A stretch of DNA of 64,000 nucleotides from Vespula vulgaris (taxonomy: Eukaryota; Arthropoda; Insecta; Hymenoptera; Vespidae), in assembly GCF_905475345.1 (NCBI RefSeq), contig NC_066587.1:2232070-2296069 (forward strand), in the 5' to 3' direction. Both the position numbers and the translations under genes were made by a program. Below, piece after piece: positions 52,606-60,483 of this stretch (the stretch's first letter is position 1; the number at the start of each line of letters is the position of its first letter). The notes under the pieces are model-generated. The model was not told the origin of the DNA. It saw only the letters and a list, made by a program, of their open reading frames with translations, and ran no database searches.

Positions 52606-54740
52606 CATATATACATGTAGAAGCAAAGTCTTCTTTCACGAAGCTGATGTGTAAGATTCTATTTAGAATGTCATACTATTTTCAGCACGAACCTCTATGC
52701 ATCTATATATCGGACACGCGTGGCAACTCTTGGACTTTGCAATCGTTAGAAACATTGCGATCAAGGCATTTCTTACTATTATATATAAGGTACATTATAT
52801 ATAGGTACGTACATATAGATATATACATATGAACCCCGTAATAACGTTGGCAATCGAACGTATGTATAAAAGAAACGATCGCTCTTCTCGCTTTCCTTTG
52901 GTAACAAGGAATACATAAATTCAGATGGATATCGTTAGAACGATGATAGTAATAATTTGCATTGGAATTAGAAAATAAGCATATATCTTTGTTGATTTTT
53001 AAAAAGCTACATATGTTGCGAGCACGCCCGATATTACAAGTATTACGTGTAACGAAATAAAAATGATATTAATTAGAACGATTTTAATCGGATCTGTTTG
53101 TTCTGAAATCAACCTTTATTAAATTTTCCATATTTCAATGTGTTTCAAATAACTTTTGTGAAAATATTTTTCTTCGACAATAAAATTGTTTCTAAATGTT
53201 GAATCAAAACAAAATAAATAAAAATATGTTACTATCGATTAGATTGATAAGGATCGATAGGCTCTTCTACGTTATCTCTCATATTTTATTGAAATTTTAA
53301 TATTTTTGTGATTGACGGTATCACGGGTGATTGGAACGATAAGGGTTAACGCACTATCCGCAATATTTATCGTATTTTATTAAAATTTTATTAAGCATAT
53401 CCATATTCGAAATATTAGATCATAATATTTCATAAGTCGCAAATTATTGTGTTCATTAAAAACTTTTCCTTTAAGGATCATCGTGTTACGGAGCGGTCTA
53501 AAAATAAATTTCAACATCGAAACGATGTTGATTAGAGACGTTAATGAAGAATCGATAAAAGGCTATAAATCATGCCAAAGATTCTTCATTCGTCTTCTTA
53601 CGTTTATACTGAAATTTTCGAGCGTGCTCGATTAAAAGTACAAAGAAACAAATCAGAAAATAAATAAAAAAAATGTGTTAAGTAAATAAATAAAAAGATA
53701 AATAAATAAAAAAAAATAAATAAATGTATATATGTATATAGGTTTATATATATATATATATGGTGTCGATAATAAGCGCTGATATCTGGCTCCATCGCTT
53801 GTGTTGCCTTACACTAGAGTATAAAAGCACAGGGGGTCGGGAGCACTTAGGTCGAATTCATGCTAGCGACATAGTGCGACACACACCGATATTTTTGCGT
53901 AAAAAAGCAAACGAACGAACGAACGAACGAACAAACAAACGTACAAACAAACGAACAAACAACGATCGTTCGTTCTCCGTTAATACGCACGAAACAAGAA
54001 AGAACTATGAGAGAAGGAAAAAAAAAAGAAAGAAAGAAAAAAAAACGAAAGATAAGGAAAAAGAAAATAATGAAAAAATATCTGTGCAACTCTGAATCCA
54101 CGCCAAATCGTTCGTGTATACGTTGCTGAGATTTAATTGTAGAAATAACTCAAGTCAAACGTCTACATTCAAAAATTCTACGATATCATTGTAATACTGG
54201 GAAGGGACAAATATTCTCCTAGGTGGGAATAAAAGTTCCTGGATGATCACTAAAAATCAATTAATATTCTTTTTCGAAATCTTTCTGATTAATTTTTCTT
54301 GTTCTCTTTTTTTTTCTAAACTAAACTCGTACTTTATAAAAAAAAGAAAAAAAGAAAAAGAGAAAAGAAAAGAAACTTCTAAAAAGTCTCGAAAAAAAAT
54401 AATTGAGTTTTAAAATAATTTAGAAACTTTTGACCCACCTAGTAACTTTTTGGCTCATTCATATACACGTATGTATATTTCCTTTTGTACACGTATACAT
54501 AGATCGAAATTTGATATATGTATATGTATATGGATATATATATATTATATACATATTGTATGTATATGAAAACGAAAAAGTGAATACACGTTGACAATTG
54601 CAATTGCAGTTTCTTACTCGACGCAATCCTGTGAAGAAGCAGGATGTTGCTGAGGGTTAACGTCAATAAGGACGATGCACTTGAACGATTTTTTTTTTTA
54701 AACGAACGAACGAAACCAAAGCAAAGCAGTTCGTCACACA

Positions 54741-54790
<50 letters not shown>

Positions 54791-56192
54791 TATACAATAT
54801 GTCATAGAAATGATAAAACATCGACCAGCCGGAAAAAATATATCTAAATTTTCGTAAGTTAAACGACGATACGTTCGCGGCCTTCCTGTGGTTTTATGCT
54901 CTACATTTTACGAAAGAGATGCTTCCTTCGGAAAAAAAAAATTAATAAAATTGGGAAGCTATCTGCTTCGCTATTTTTTGACGAGCCTATCATCGTCCGA
55001 TTCCCGACGATATCATACACCATTGATAGATCATAATTTTTCTTTACATACCACTTCTTCTATTCAAAACTGTATTTGATATTTCGAATACGTAAAAAGA
55101 AAAAAAAAAAAGAAAAGAAAAAAATGGAATTAATTAAAGAAATATTAATATCCAATAGAAAATAATAAAAAATTGATGTACAATATGCGTAGACATATAA
55201 ACTTTTATTTTTCTACAAACATAAAACCTTGATACAACGTTGATATAACAAATATAACAAATCATGAGTGACTGACAAATAAACTGAACATGATAACGAT
55301 ATGATAATGATAATAATAAATAAATCAATAAAGAAAAAAGAAAAAATGTATATTTGATCAGCCGTCGAGAATCGTTTAGGCTCGAAAATGGTGAGGCCAT
55401 AGAAAAAAAAAAAAACTTTTTACGAGTAACGTTATAACGTTAATATTATCGGATGAATATCGATATATTGAATACTTACGCTGGGTGTCGTATTGCCTTG
55501 ATTCGCGTTCTGTGCCGGTACCTCGTCGTGGAAATAATCGTCGTTCTGCGTCCCGGGTACGCTCTGTGCGAAGTCCAAAAGACGACGATTCGGACTGTCC
55601 GGTGTCGTCGGTAGATCGTTCGGCAGATTCGGGAAGCAGGACGACGCACTACGACGATGCCGGGAGAGACTGTAATGCTCATAGTTACGATAGCAACCGG
55701 GACCAGTTTGTGCAGGACCCCGTCCGCATGCTGATTCACCTTCCGTGCTGTTACCATCTACCCCGGACATGTTGTGACCTGGAAATATGTATGTTAGAGA
55801 GCATCAGGAGTCTTGATCGAACGATTTATCACTTCTAATCGAATTTCGGAATCGTGATGGTGCTGCTCGGTTGGACGTCGTTGAAGGATTCGATATATAC
55901 ACGGTGTTTATTATTCAAACAGACGGTCAATTAAGAATATTCTTAGAGGTATGGTAAGAACGTATGTACGTTTATGACGTACATGTAGTCGATAAATAGG
56001 ATTATACTTTTTGTTCGTACTACGGGTAAGGTAATGTCGAGACCAACTATTTCTGAAACACCTTGTATTTAAAAAAGTGCAGATACGAGAAGTATGACGT
56101 GCGAAAGGAACATGCTTGCGGATAATCGTTTCGTGACTTGCTCGGTGATTAGGTCATCGAGTAGTTGACGTTTGAAATGAAAAGAAAAAGAA

Positions 56193-56229
<37 letters not shown>

Positions 56230-57120
56230 CAAGGTCAATGTCGTCCATGTTTCGTCGACGGTCCGTCGCTTACCAGTATCAACGATGACGTCGATAAGGT
56301 CCATGCTCTTGGCGAAAGCATCCCTCAGATTGATGTGATGAAAGGAGACGATGCTGCCCTCTCTCTTAGCCCTCTCAAGAGCCTCCCGTCTCTTAAGGGC
56401 CTTCTCCCGTCTCATCTGATTCTTGTAGAACTCAGCGAAGTTGTTGACGATAATGGGAATGGGTAACGCGATTACCAGGACACCACATATACAACACACA
56501 CTGCCGATCACCTTGCCGAGCGGGGTCGTGGGGTAGATGTCGCCGTATCCGACGGTGGTCATCGTGATGCCTGCCCACCAGAAGGTCTCTGGAATGCTTA
56601 TGAATTTGGTCCCGGGCTCCTCCTTCTCAGCGAAGTAGGCGAGACTAGAGAATATGAGGACGCCCATTGCCAGGAAGAGCATCAGCAGGCCCAACTCCTT
56701 ATAAGAGTTACGTAGAGTGAAGCCGAGACTCTGTAGCCCGGTCGAATGTCGAGCCAACTTCAAAATTCTTAAGATCCTCATTATACGAAATATTTGGACT
56801 ACCCTGCGTACGTCTTGGAATTGGTCGGTCGCATTCTTGTTTGTCTCGACCAGGAACAGGGATACGTAGTACGGCAGTATAGCCAATAAATCGATCACGT
56901 TAAGACCGCCTTTGAAGAATTTCCATTTGTCCGGCGAAGCACTGAACCTAAGCACGTACTCGAGGGTGAACCATGTTATACACACGGCTTCCACCATGGC
57001 AAGCTGCGGATTGTCTTGAAAGTTCCCCTTCTCATCATTCACTTGCATACTAGGAATGGTGTTGAGAGTTAGTGCGATCGTCGAAAGCACAATAAAAAGT
57101 ATTGATATCACAGCTATCAC
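35042..57120 (-). CDS. Shab: Shab (Kv2) voltage-gated potassium channel, 5' end missing
   Basis: Delayed-rectifier K+ channel alpha subunit of the neuronal plasma membrane; four subunits form the pore. Seven exons join in phase: 56274-57120, 55480-55778, 41333-41599, 41004-41258, 37220-37433, 35502-35909 and 35042-35316, together 854 codons plus stop. The first begins at S1 with a phase-0 acceptor (ttttccag before 57120), so an upstream exon encoding the T1 assembly domain is missing. It was not found up to 64000 and is probably beyond. Introns of 14 kb and 3.6 kb split the cytoplasmic tail. Microexons inside these introns cannot be excluded by eye. Confidence 0.93.
35502..35909 (-). CDS. Shab: Shab exon: tail with polyglutamine tract
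   Basis: 136 codons' worth, phase 1 at both ends. It includes SLSADSIDSEGVPFIDKHRV and KSILKKSESSNNYYNN, then a run of 12 Gln (mixed CAG/CAA, about 35650-35690) after RPKH, followed by PVSPLLSRQVLESIFR. The mixed codons suggest a tract less prone to slippage than pure CAG. Confidence 0.85.
36522..36778. mobile_element. Decayed piggyBac-type MITE candidate in a Shab intron
   Basis: CCCTCTATAATAT at 36522 is mirrored by TTATAGAGGG ending at 36778, with a second inverted copy TTATAGAGGATTAA just after it (36785-36798). The flanks ATAA and TTTA look like decayed TTAA. The interior is AT-rich. Confidence 0.35.
37068..37183. repeat. (CATA)n and (TA)n compound microsatellite
   Basis: About 85 bp of ACAT units run into 30 bp of TA, ending about 35 bp from the donor of the Shab exon at 37220-37433. 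Confidence 0.95.
37220..37433 (-). CDS. Shab: Shab exon: tail (SGRPRAQFICDQDNMSTRIT)
   Basis: Enters at phase 0 after ttgcag and leaves at phase 1 (GTAATT). It contains Gly/Arg- and Asn-rich parts (YGGLRGGRPFAFGPTNSLAS). A large (CATA)n/(TA)n microsatellite starts about 35 bp past its donor. Confidence 0.82.
37725..38170. repeat. Diverged ~155-165-bp tandem repeat in a Shab intron
   Basis: Three degenerate copies, marked by ATCGGTCGATAA near 37787 and 37942 and ATCTATCGATAAA near 38107. Each is preceded by an AAATTTT(T/A)ATT-like and GAGATT/CGATT block. Confidence 0.55.
38855..39091. mobile_element. MITE-like element, GTGGG-AAAAGTT family, copy 1
   Basis: The left end CAGAGTGGGTTCCGAAAGTT and the reverse complement of the right end, CAGGGTGGACTAAAAGTTCT, form terminal inverted repeats, with a further match at AAAAAATCAC/AAGTGATTTT. 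TA flanks the left end. There is no ORF. It lies in the intron 37434-41003. Confidence 0.65.
39095..41003. other. Rest of the Shab intron before exon 41004
   Basis: It contains AG-rich tracts (39240-39370, 40470-40520), an (AAT/AAC)n tract (40786-40872) and a non-repetitive GC-richer patch at about 39460-39740 with no supported coding function. Confidence 0.45.
41004..41258 (-). CDS. Shab: Shab exon: tail (GDLTEEADSNLYVNPLEAAE)
   Basis: 85 codons, phase 0 at both ends, only 74 bp downstream of the preceding exon. The acceptor is weak (tttgaag) and the donor GTAAGT. It ends HRKIRIQQ. The short intron (41259-41332) is open enough that retention should be considered. Confidence 0.8.
41333..41599 (-). 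CDS. Shab: Shab exon: tail (EYKEFRDAENIMPLATSDF)
   Basis: 89 codons, phase 0 at both ends, so it could be skipped without a frameshift. The acceptor is ttttttag and the donor GTAGGA. The residues are Ser/Thr-rich (SLRSASGGIDR, SSSTFGKVYNEQGSVDSSD), suitable for phosphorylation. Confidence 0.85.
43077..43206. mobile_element. Short TTAA-flanked element, weak
   Basis: TTAA then CCCTTTAGC at the left and CAGAGGG then TTAA at the right resemble the termini of the piggyBac-type elements elsewhere in the window, but only about 6 terminal bases match. It may be coincidental. Confidence 0.25.
44935..45075. repeat. (TAG/GTG)n trinucleotide repeat
   Basis: Imperfect GTA/GTG units abut the left end of the MITE-like element at 45085. 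Confidence 0.85.
45085..45326. mobile_element. MITE-like element, GTGGG-AAAAGTT family, copy 2 (best preserved)
   Basis: Terminal inverted repeats of about 60 bp: the right end read inwards starts CAGGGTGGGCCAAAAGTTAC, then TAG, and both ends share GAAAAGTTCTTAG/AAAAAGTTCTTAG, GATGATTTT/GTGATGTTT and AATCAATTAC/GATCAATCAC. TA occurs immediately outside both ends (45083-45084 and 45327-45328), as for Tc1/mariner target duplication. There is no transposase ORF. Each terminus contains the AAAAGTT motif twice. Confidence 0.75.
45898..46215. repeat. ~82-bp minisatellite
   Basis: Four diverged copies marked by ATTTTGAAATTCTA(C/A)AAATTCT and AATCAGANGAAATTAAATTGG. They lie in the 14-kb Shab intron. 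Confidence 0.75.
46735..46785. repeat. (AAGAAT)n hexanucleotide repeat
   Basis: About eight near-perfect AGAATA units. They are read as a Ser/Tyr-rich spurious ORF on the minus strand. Confidence 0.9.
47091..47236. repeat. (CT)n microsatellite
   Basis: About 145 bp of CT with TTT, CG and GT interruptions. It gives three overlapping spurious Ser/Leu ORFs. Confidence 0.95.
48436..48686. mobile_element. MITE-like element, CAGGA(C/T)GT termini
   Basis: TTTAATATACAGGACGT at the left matches the reverse complement of the right end, TTTAATATACAGGATGT. TA flanks both ends. The interior has no ORF. The inverted repeat is short, and it includes bases outside the presumed TA target. Confidence 0.5.
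49909..50190. repeat. (ATT/ATC)n tract followed by a 41-bp direct duplication
   Basis: Long imperfect trinucleotide tract (49909-50099), then two near-identical ~41-bp copies built on TTTCATTAATCNTCAATAAT. Confidence 0.85.
50626..50733. other. Inverted repeat in a non-repetitive intronic island
   Basis: GGCAAGGTCCGACA (50626-50639) pairs with TGTCGGACATTGCC (50720-50733), with one or two mismatches and a loop of about 80. The surrounding 50460-50800 is far more complex and GC-richer than the rest of the intron. Confidence 0.55.
50800..51299. mobile_element. piggyBac-type MITE candidate, best copy
   Basis: TTAA (50800-50803) followed by CCCTCTATAAC is mirrored by GTTATAGAGGG then TTAA (51296-51299). 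TTAA target duplication plus CCC-starting termini is the piggyBac pattern. The interior is AT-rich, with a (TA)n run (51192-51231) and no ORF. Confidence 0.6.
52477..52605. repeat. (GATA)n microsatellite
   Basis: About 125 bp of GATA units with few interruptions. Minus-strand ORFs reading YLSIYLSI are artefacts. Confidence 0.95.
53908..53963. repeat. (AACG/AAAC)n repeat
   Basis: Short tetranucleotide tract in the Shab intron, just downstream of the TATA-like motif at 53820. Confidence 0.85.
54197..54461. mobile_element. MITE-like element, GTGGG-AAAAGTT family, copy 3
   Basis: The left end (GGTGGGAATAAAAGTTCCTG, then AATCAATTA further in) and the inverted right end (GAGCCAAAAAGTTACTAG, GGTGGGTCAAAAGTTTCTA, CTCAATTA) match copy 2 in order. 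TA lies at each presumed border. The interior is poly-A/T rich. Confidence 0.6.
55480..55778 (-). CDS. Shab: Shab exon: proximal tail (NMSGVDGNSTEGES)
   Basis: It enters at phase 1 after ccag and completes TGHNMSGVDGNSTEGES, a segment conserved in insect Shab tails. It continues through CYRNYEHYSLSRHRRSASSC and ends NQGNTTPS before GTAAGT. GC-rich ORFs on the opposite strand here (about 55485-55838) are shadows. Confidence 0.92.
55900..56065. mobile_element. Short MITE-like element, GGTGTTT termini
   Basis: CACGGTGTTTATTATTC at the left and the inverted right end CAAGGTGTTTCAGAAATAG form short inverted repeats flanked by TA. It lies in the 495-bp intron between the Shab core exon and the next exon, and resembles the termini of the element at 31212-31619. 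Confidence 0.45.
56274..57120 (-). CDS. Shab: Shab exon: S1-S6 channel core
   Basis: This exon holds the whole membrane domain. S1 starts VIAVISILFIVLSTIALTL. S4 is RRVVQIFRIMRILRILKLAR (exon residues 105-124), with Arg/Lys every third position. The pore has TTVGYGD (188-194). S6 ends PIPIIVNNF (220-228), where PIP instead of the Shaker PVP marks Kv2. After S6 the conserved Kv2 segment KNQMRREKALKRREALERAK continues to DAFAKSMDLIDVIVDTG, then a GTAAGC donor. Base composition is much richer in G+C than the introns. Confidence 0.96.
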
Positions 57121-57282
57121 CTGGAAAACCGAGGTTCAACCGGTCAAACGTTAGTTTGATCGTTCACCTAATATATACTCCTCTAAAAAAAACCTTCAAG
57201 TACTAATGTCGACATTTTCTTTTGCTCCTTTGCATCTAATTCTTGTTTAATAATACCTAACGAAGACCTCCTAAGACGTAAA

Positions 57283-57355
<73 letters not shown>

Positions 57356-59090
57356 GAAAGTAAAAAAGATAAGGAGAGAATAAGAATAAGAATAACAGAG
57401 AAAGACAGAGAAAGAGAAAGAGAAGGAGAGAGAAAGAGAGAGAGAGAGAAAGAGAAATAGAAATACAGAAACCAAATGAAACGAACGATAAATTCGAGTG
57501 ATATAGTACCTATAAAACAGAAGATTCTCTTCTGACACTCGAATTTTCTCCAATATTTTAACGATAAATTACGAATACGTGTGATACAAGCGTAGCTATC
57601 AAAAAGAAGATGAAGAAGAAGAAGAAGAAGAAGAAGAAGAAGGACAGAGGAAATGAAAGTTACTTCAAAGTGTTCCAACAAAATGGAGTGTTCCCTCTTT
57701 CCTCCTTTATTCAAAAATACGACGAAGCCATAACCAGAAATGGTATACACAATAAGCTCTCTCATCTTATGAAAAGCGATGTATAAAGGTGATCAAAAAG
57801 GCTGTTAAGCTACAGAGATGAAAAACTTAGAGGCTGTATATAATCTAGAAAAAATGTTCTTTTTTCCTTCGCGCAACAAAATGGCGAATCGAAGCGAAGC
57901 GACAACTATCGAACGATCACTGAAAATACGAAATGTGTATCTGGCGTGGAACAAAAGGATTGATTACATAAGCAAGAGAAATATGCTTGGATTATAAGAG
58001 AAATCTTAAGCTATCCCTTCCATTTTATTCAAAGATATATATATATATGTATATATAACCGCGATAAGGAGAAAGAAGGGATAAAAAAGAAGAAATCAAA
58101 AAGAAAAAGTGCAGAAACACTTCTACGGAGAATACAAAACGATGAATGTGTACATATCGATAAGAGAAGTAACGAGTTGAGATATAATGACGTATATATA
58201 TATAATTTTTTCTTTTCTTTTTTTCTCTTCATATATTGGAGACGTGTAAAAGTGCGAACGATGGACCAGCATTAAAAAGATCACCAATGGGCTAGGAAGA
58301 GATTTGAAGGAAGAACAATATATATATATATATATGTGTATATACGTGTGTATATATATGTATATATACATACATACATATACACACATATAATATATAT
58401 ATACACGAAGGCAACGGCAATAACAATGACAACAGCAAAAAAGGACGGTCATTTTCATTTCCCATAGATTTGTCTGGGTTTTTTTGTTCTCTTTTCTTTT
58501 TCTTTTTTTCTTTATCGTTTTTTATTCGAGGGTGGAAAAGGGGAAAGGCGAATTTCTCTATCCGATATTGCGCAAGAAAATCGTCAGGCGCATTTAGAAG
58601 GCAAATATTGGACGCTTTAAAGCAGCAGCACCGAGAGGAGTGGCTCGTCGTTTAAAGGCAGTCTGCCCGACGTCGCTCGACTCACAAAAAATATGTTTTG
58701 CACGTTGTTCGGCAAGCGTATTGAAGAAACATCATTTATTTATTCCCTTCAAAACCCCGCTCCCTCTGTCTCTGTCAATATCATCCCACCCCCGAACGCC
58801 ACACACGAAATCTTGATATACATGTTGTTCATTAGCTGAATTCCCCCTGGGGATAATAAATCTGGCTTAAAGCACAGTGCGGAATATAAATCCCAACCAA
58901 AAAATATCCCCCTTGATATCTATGTAATATTTAAGTATATATATAGGTATAATTGATCTATTTAATCGCGCTTTTTAATATATAGTCTTCGTCGCGTCGT
59001 CGGTGCAATCGCTACAATGCGAAATCAATTCGTAGACATAAGGGTTATAGCAAAAATTATGTTGTTGTTAAAACGCAAAAAAGTAAGAGG
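57121..59090. other. Left part of the 5' Shab intron
   Basis: No T1-domain exon is seen. It contains a long (AG)n block (57284-57354), an (AAG)n run (57607-57643), TA-rich tracts, and a non-repetitive GC-richer island at about 58540-58920 with a TTCCCCCTGGGGATAA palindrome near 58840. Confidence 0.5.
57284..57354. repeat. (AG)n microsatellite
   Basis: About 70 bp of pure AG, 160 bp upstream (in transcript sense) of the Shab core-exon acceptor. On the transcribed strand it is a long CT tract. Confidence 0.95.
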
Positions 59091-59092
59091 CG

Positions 59093-60280
59093 CTCGTTTC
59101 GCAAATTTATAATTACGGGTAACCGAGCTAATTCGCCGTCTCGTGGCCAATCAAATCAAACATGTTTTAATTTATTGTTGTTACGATCCTTCCGATTATA
59201 TCCAAAAATTATTTGTAATGTTTTAATACGAAGAAAGAAAGAGTTGATTTTGATGATCATCGTTAACGATCAACAATTAACGATCAAAATATTTATTCCT
59301 CGAGACGGCGTTATTGGTATCTATCATTCGCAAATTTGTAATTATGTGTTAAAACCGAGCAAATTTGCCGTCTCGTGGTCAATTAAATCGAACTAATTCT
59401 GATATATCGTTAAAATCGTTTAAATTAAACTCAATAATTATTTGGAAATTTAAATACAAAGAAAGAGTGAGAAAAAGAGAGAAATAGAGAAAGAGAGAGA
59501 GAGAGAGAGTAGATTGTTATGATCGTTGTTAATTATTAACGATCAACTCGATTTTACTCCCATCGAGACAACGTTGTTCTATAATATATATCATTCGCAA
59601 ATTTGTAATTATATATAAAATCGAACAAATTTGCCGTCCCATGATGAATCAAATCAAACTAATTGATATGAATTATTCAATCGTCAATAAATTAACTCGA
59701 TCTAGATCCTCGAGACGGCGTAATTGTATATCTACATCATTCGCAAATTTCTAATTACGGCAGCAAATTCGCCGTCTCGTGGCGAATTAAAAAAGAAAAA
59801 AGAAGCAAAAAAGAAAGAAAATAGAACACCAATCAAATATTAATCATTAAATTTAATAATCATTTTCAAATTTATCTTAAATCTGGCAAAAAAATAAAGA
59901 TCTGCTTTCAATGATCATTAACGATTAACTCCATCTATTATAGATCCTCGAGACGGCGTTATGACTATATATCGTTTCCAAAATTTATAATTAAGTAAAC
60001 AAAACTCGCCGTCTCGTGGTGAATCTTTACAAATAAGAAAAAAAGAAAAAGAAGAATAACGAAAGAATCGTATTAGTTAAAAATCAATTCTATTAACTCC
60101 GTCGATTTAAATTCATTCAAACAATTATTTTTAATCATTTTAACGTAAAAGAAATTAATTTTAATGGAGAAAAAAGGGAGAGAGAAAAAAAGAAAGAGAG
60201 AGAGTAAATTTCAATCATTGATCATTGATCATTGTCAATCGTTAACGATTAACATGATTAAATTCCTCGAGACGGCGTAA
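59093..60280. repeat. Array of ~70-nt hairpin modules
   Basis: Left arms CCTCGAGACGGCG (cores at 59301, 59711, 59949 and 60268; degenerate at 59564) alternate with right arms CGCCGTCTCGTGG (59134, 59366, 59770 and 60007; degenerate at 59632). Arms of a pair are near-perfect reverse complements. Left-to-right spans are 68-78 nt in all four complete modules, while right-to-left gaps vary from 69 to 251. Inside most modules a second pair, GCAAATTTG and CAAATTTGC, can form an inner stem. Between modules, AACGATCAAC/TTAACGAT motifs recur. The array begins with a lone right half and ends with a lone left half. Confidence 0.8.
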
Positions 60281-60440
60281 TAGTATAACATATATATATA
60301 ATGCAATATATTTTCAAGCAAAAACGTAAGAAGGTCTTTGTAATGTAAGAATAAAAGGAATCTTGTCCTGCATGCATACAAAATGGATAAAAGTACTGTT
60401 CTCTCTCAATAGAAAAATAGAAAGAGATAGAGATTGATAG

Positions 60441-60483
<43 letters not shown>

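Larger units (their letters stand above)
41600..55479. other. 14-kb Shab intron
   Basis: No exon is supported inside. It holds many microsatellites, MITE-like elements (43077-43206, 45085-45326, 48436-48686, 50800-51299 and 54197-54461), an ~82-bp minisatellite (45898-46215) and a non-repetitive island with an inverted repeat at about 50460-50800. A TATAAAAG-like motif lies at 53820. Ser/Leu-rich ORFs here derive from CT repeats. Confidence 0.55.

Noticed and set aside
52325..52639. Minus-strand YLSIYLSI ORF resembling a membrane protein
   Set aside because: Translation of a (GATA)n microsatellite.
55485..55838. 117-codon plus-strand ORF rich in Arg/Ser
   Set aside because: It lies exactly antisense to the Shab tail exon 55480-55778, whose splice phases and conserved residues are convincing. 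It is a frame shadow of GC-rich coding DNA.
57130..57150. GGTTCAACC resembling a tRNA B box
   Set aside because: No matching acceptor, D or anticodon arms surround it, and it overlaps the polypyrimidine region of the Shab acceptor.
57257..57765. Minus-strand Ser/Leu/Phe ORFs upstream of Shab
   Set aside because: Generated by (AG)n and (AAG)n repeats. They show no T1-domain residues, so they cannot be the missing Shab exon.
59093..60280. Reading the hairpin array as pre-microRNA genes
   Set aside because: Module size fits, but the outer stem is only 10-13 bp with a large asymmetric interior, unlike the ~22-bp near-continuous stem of microRNA precursors. Left as an unexplained structured array.
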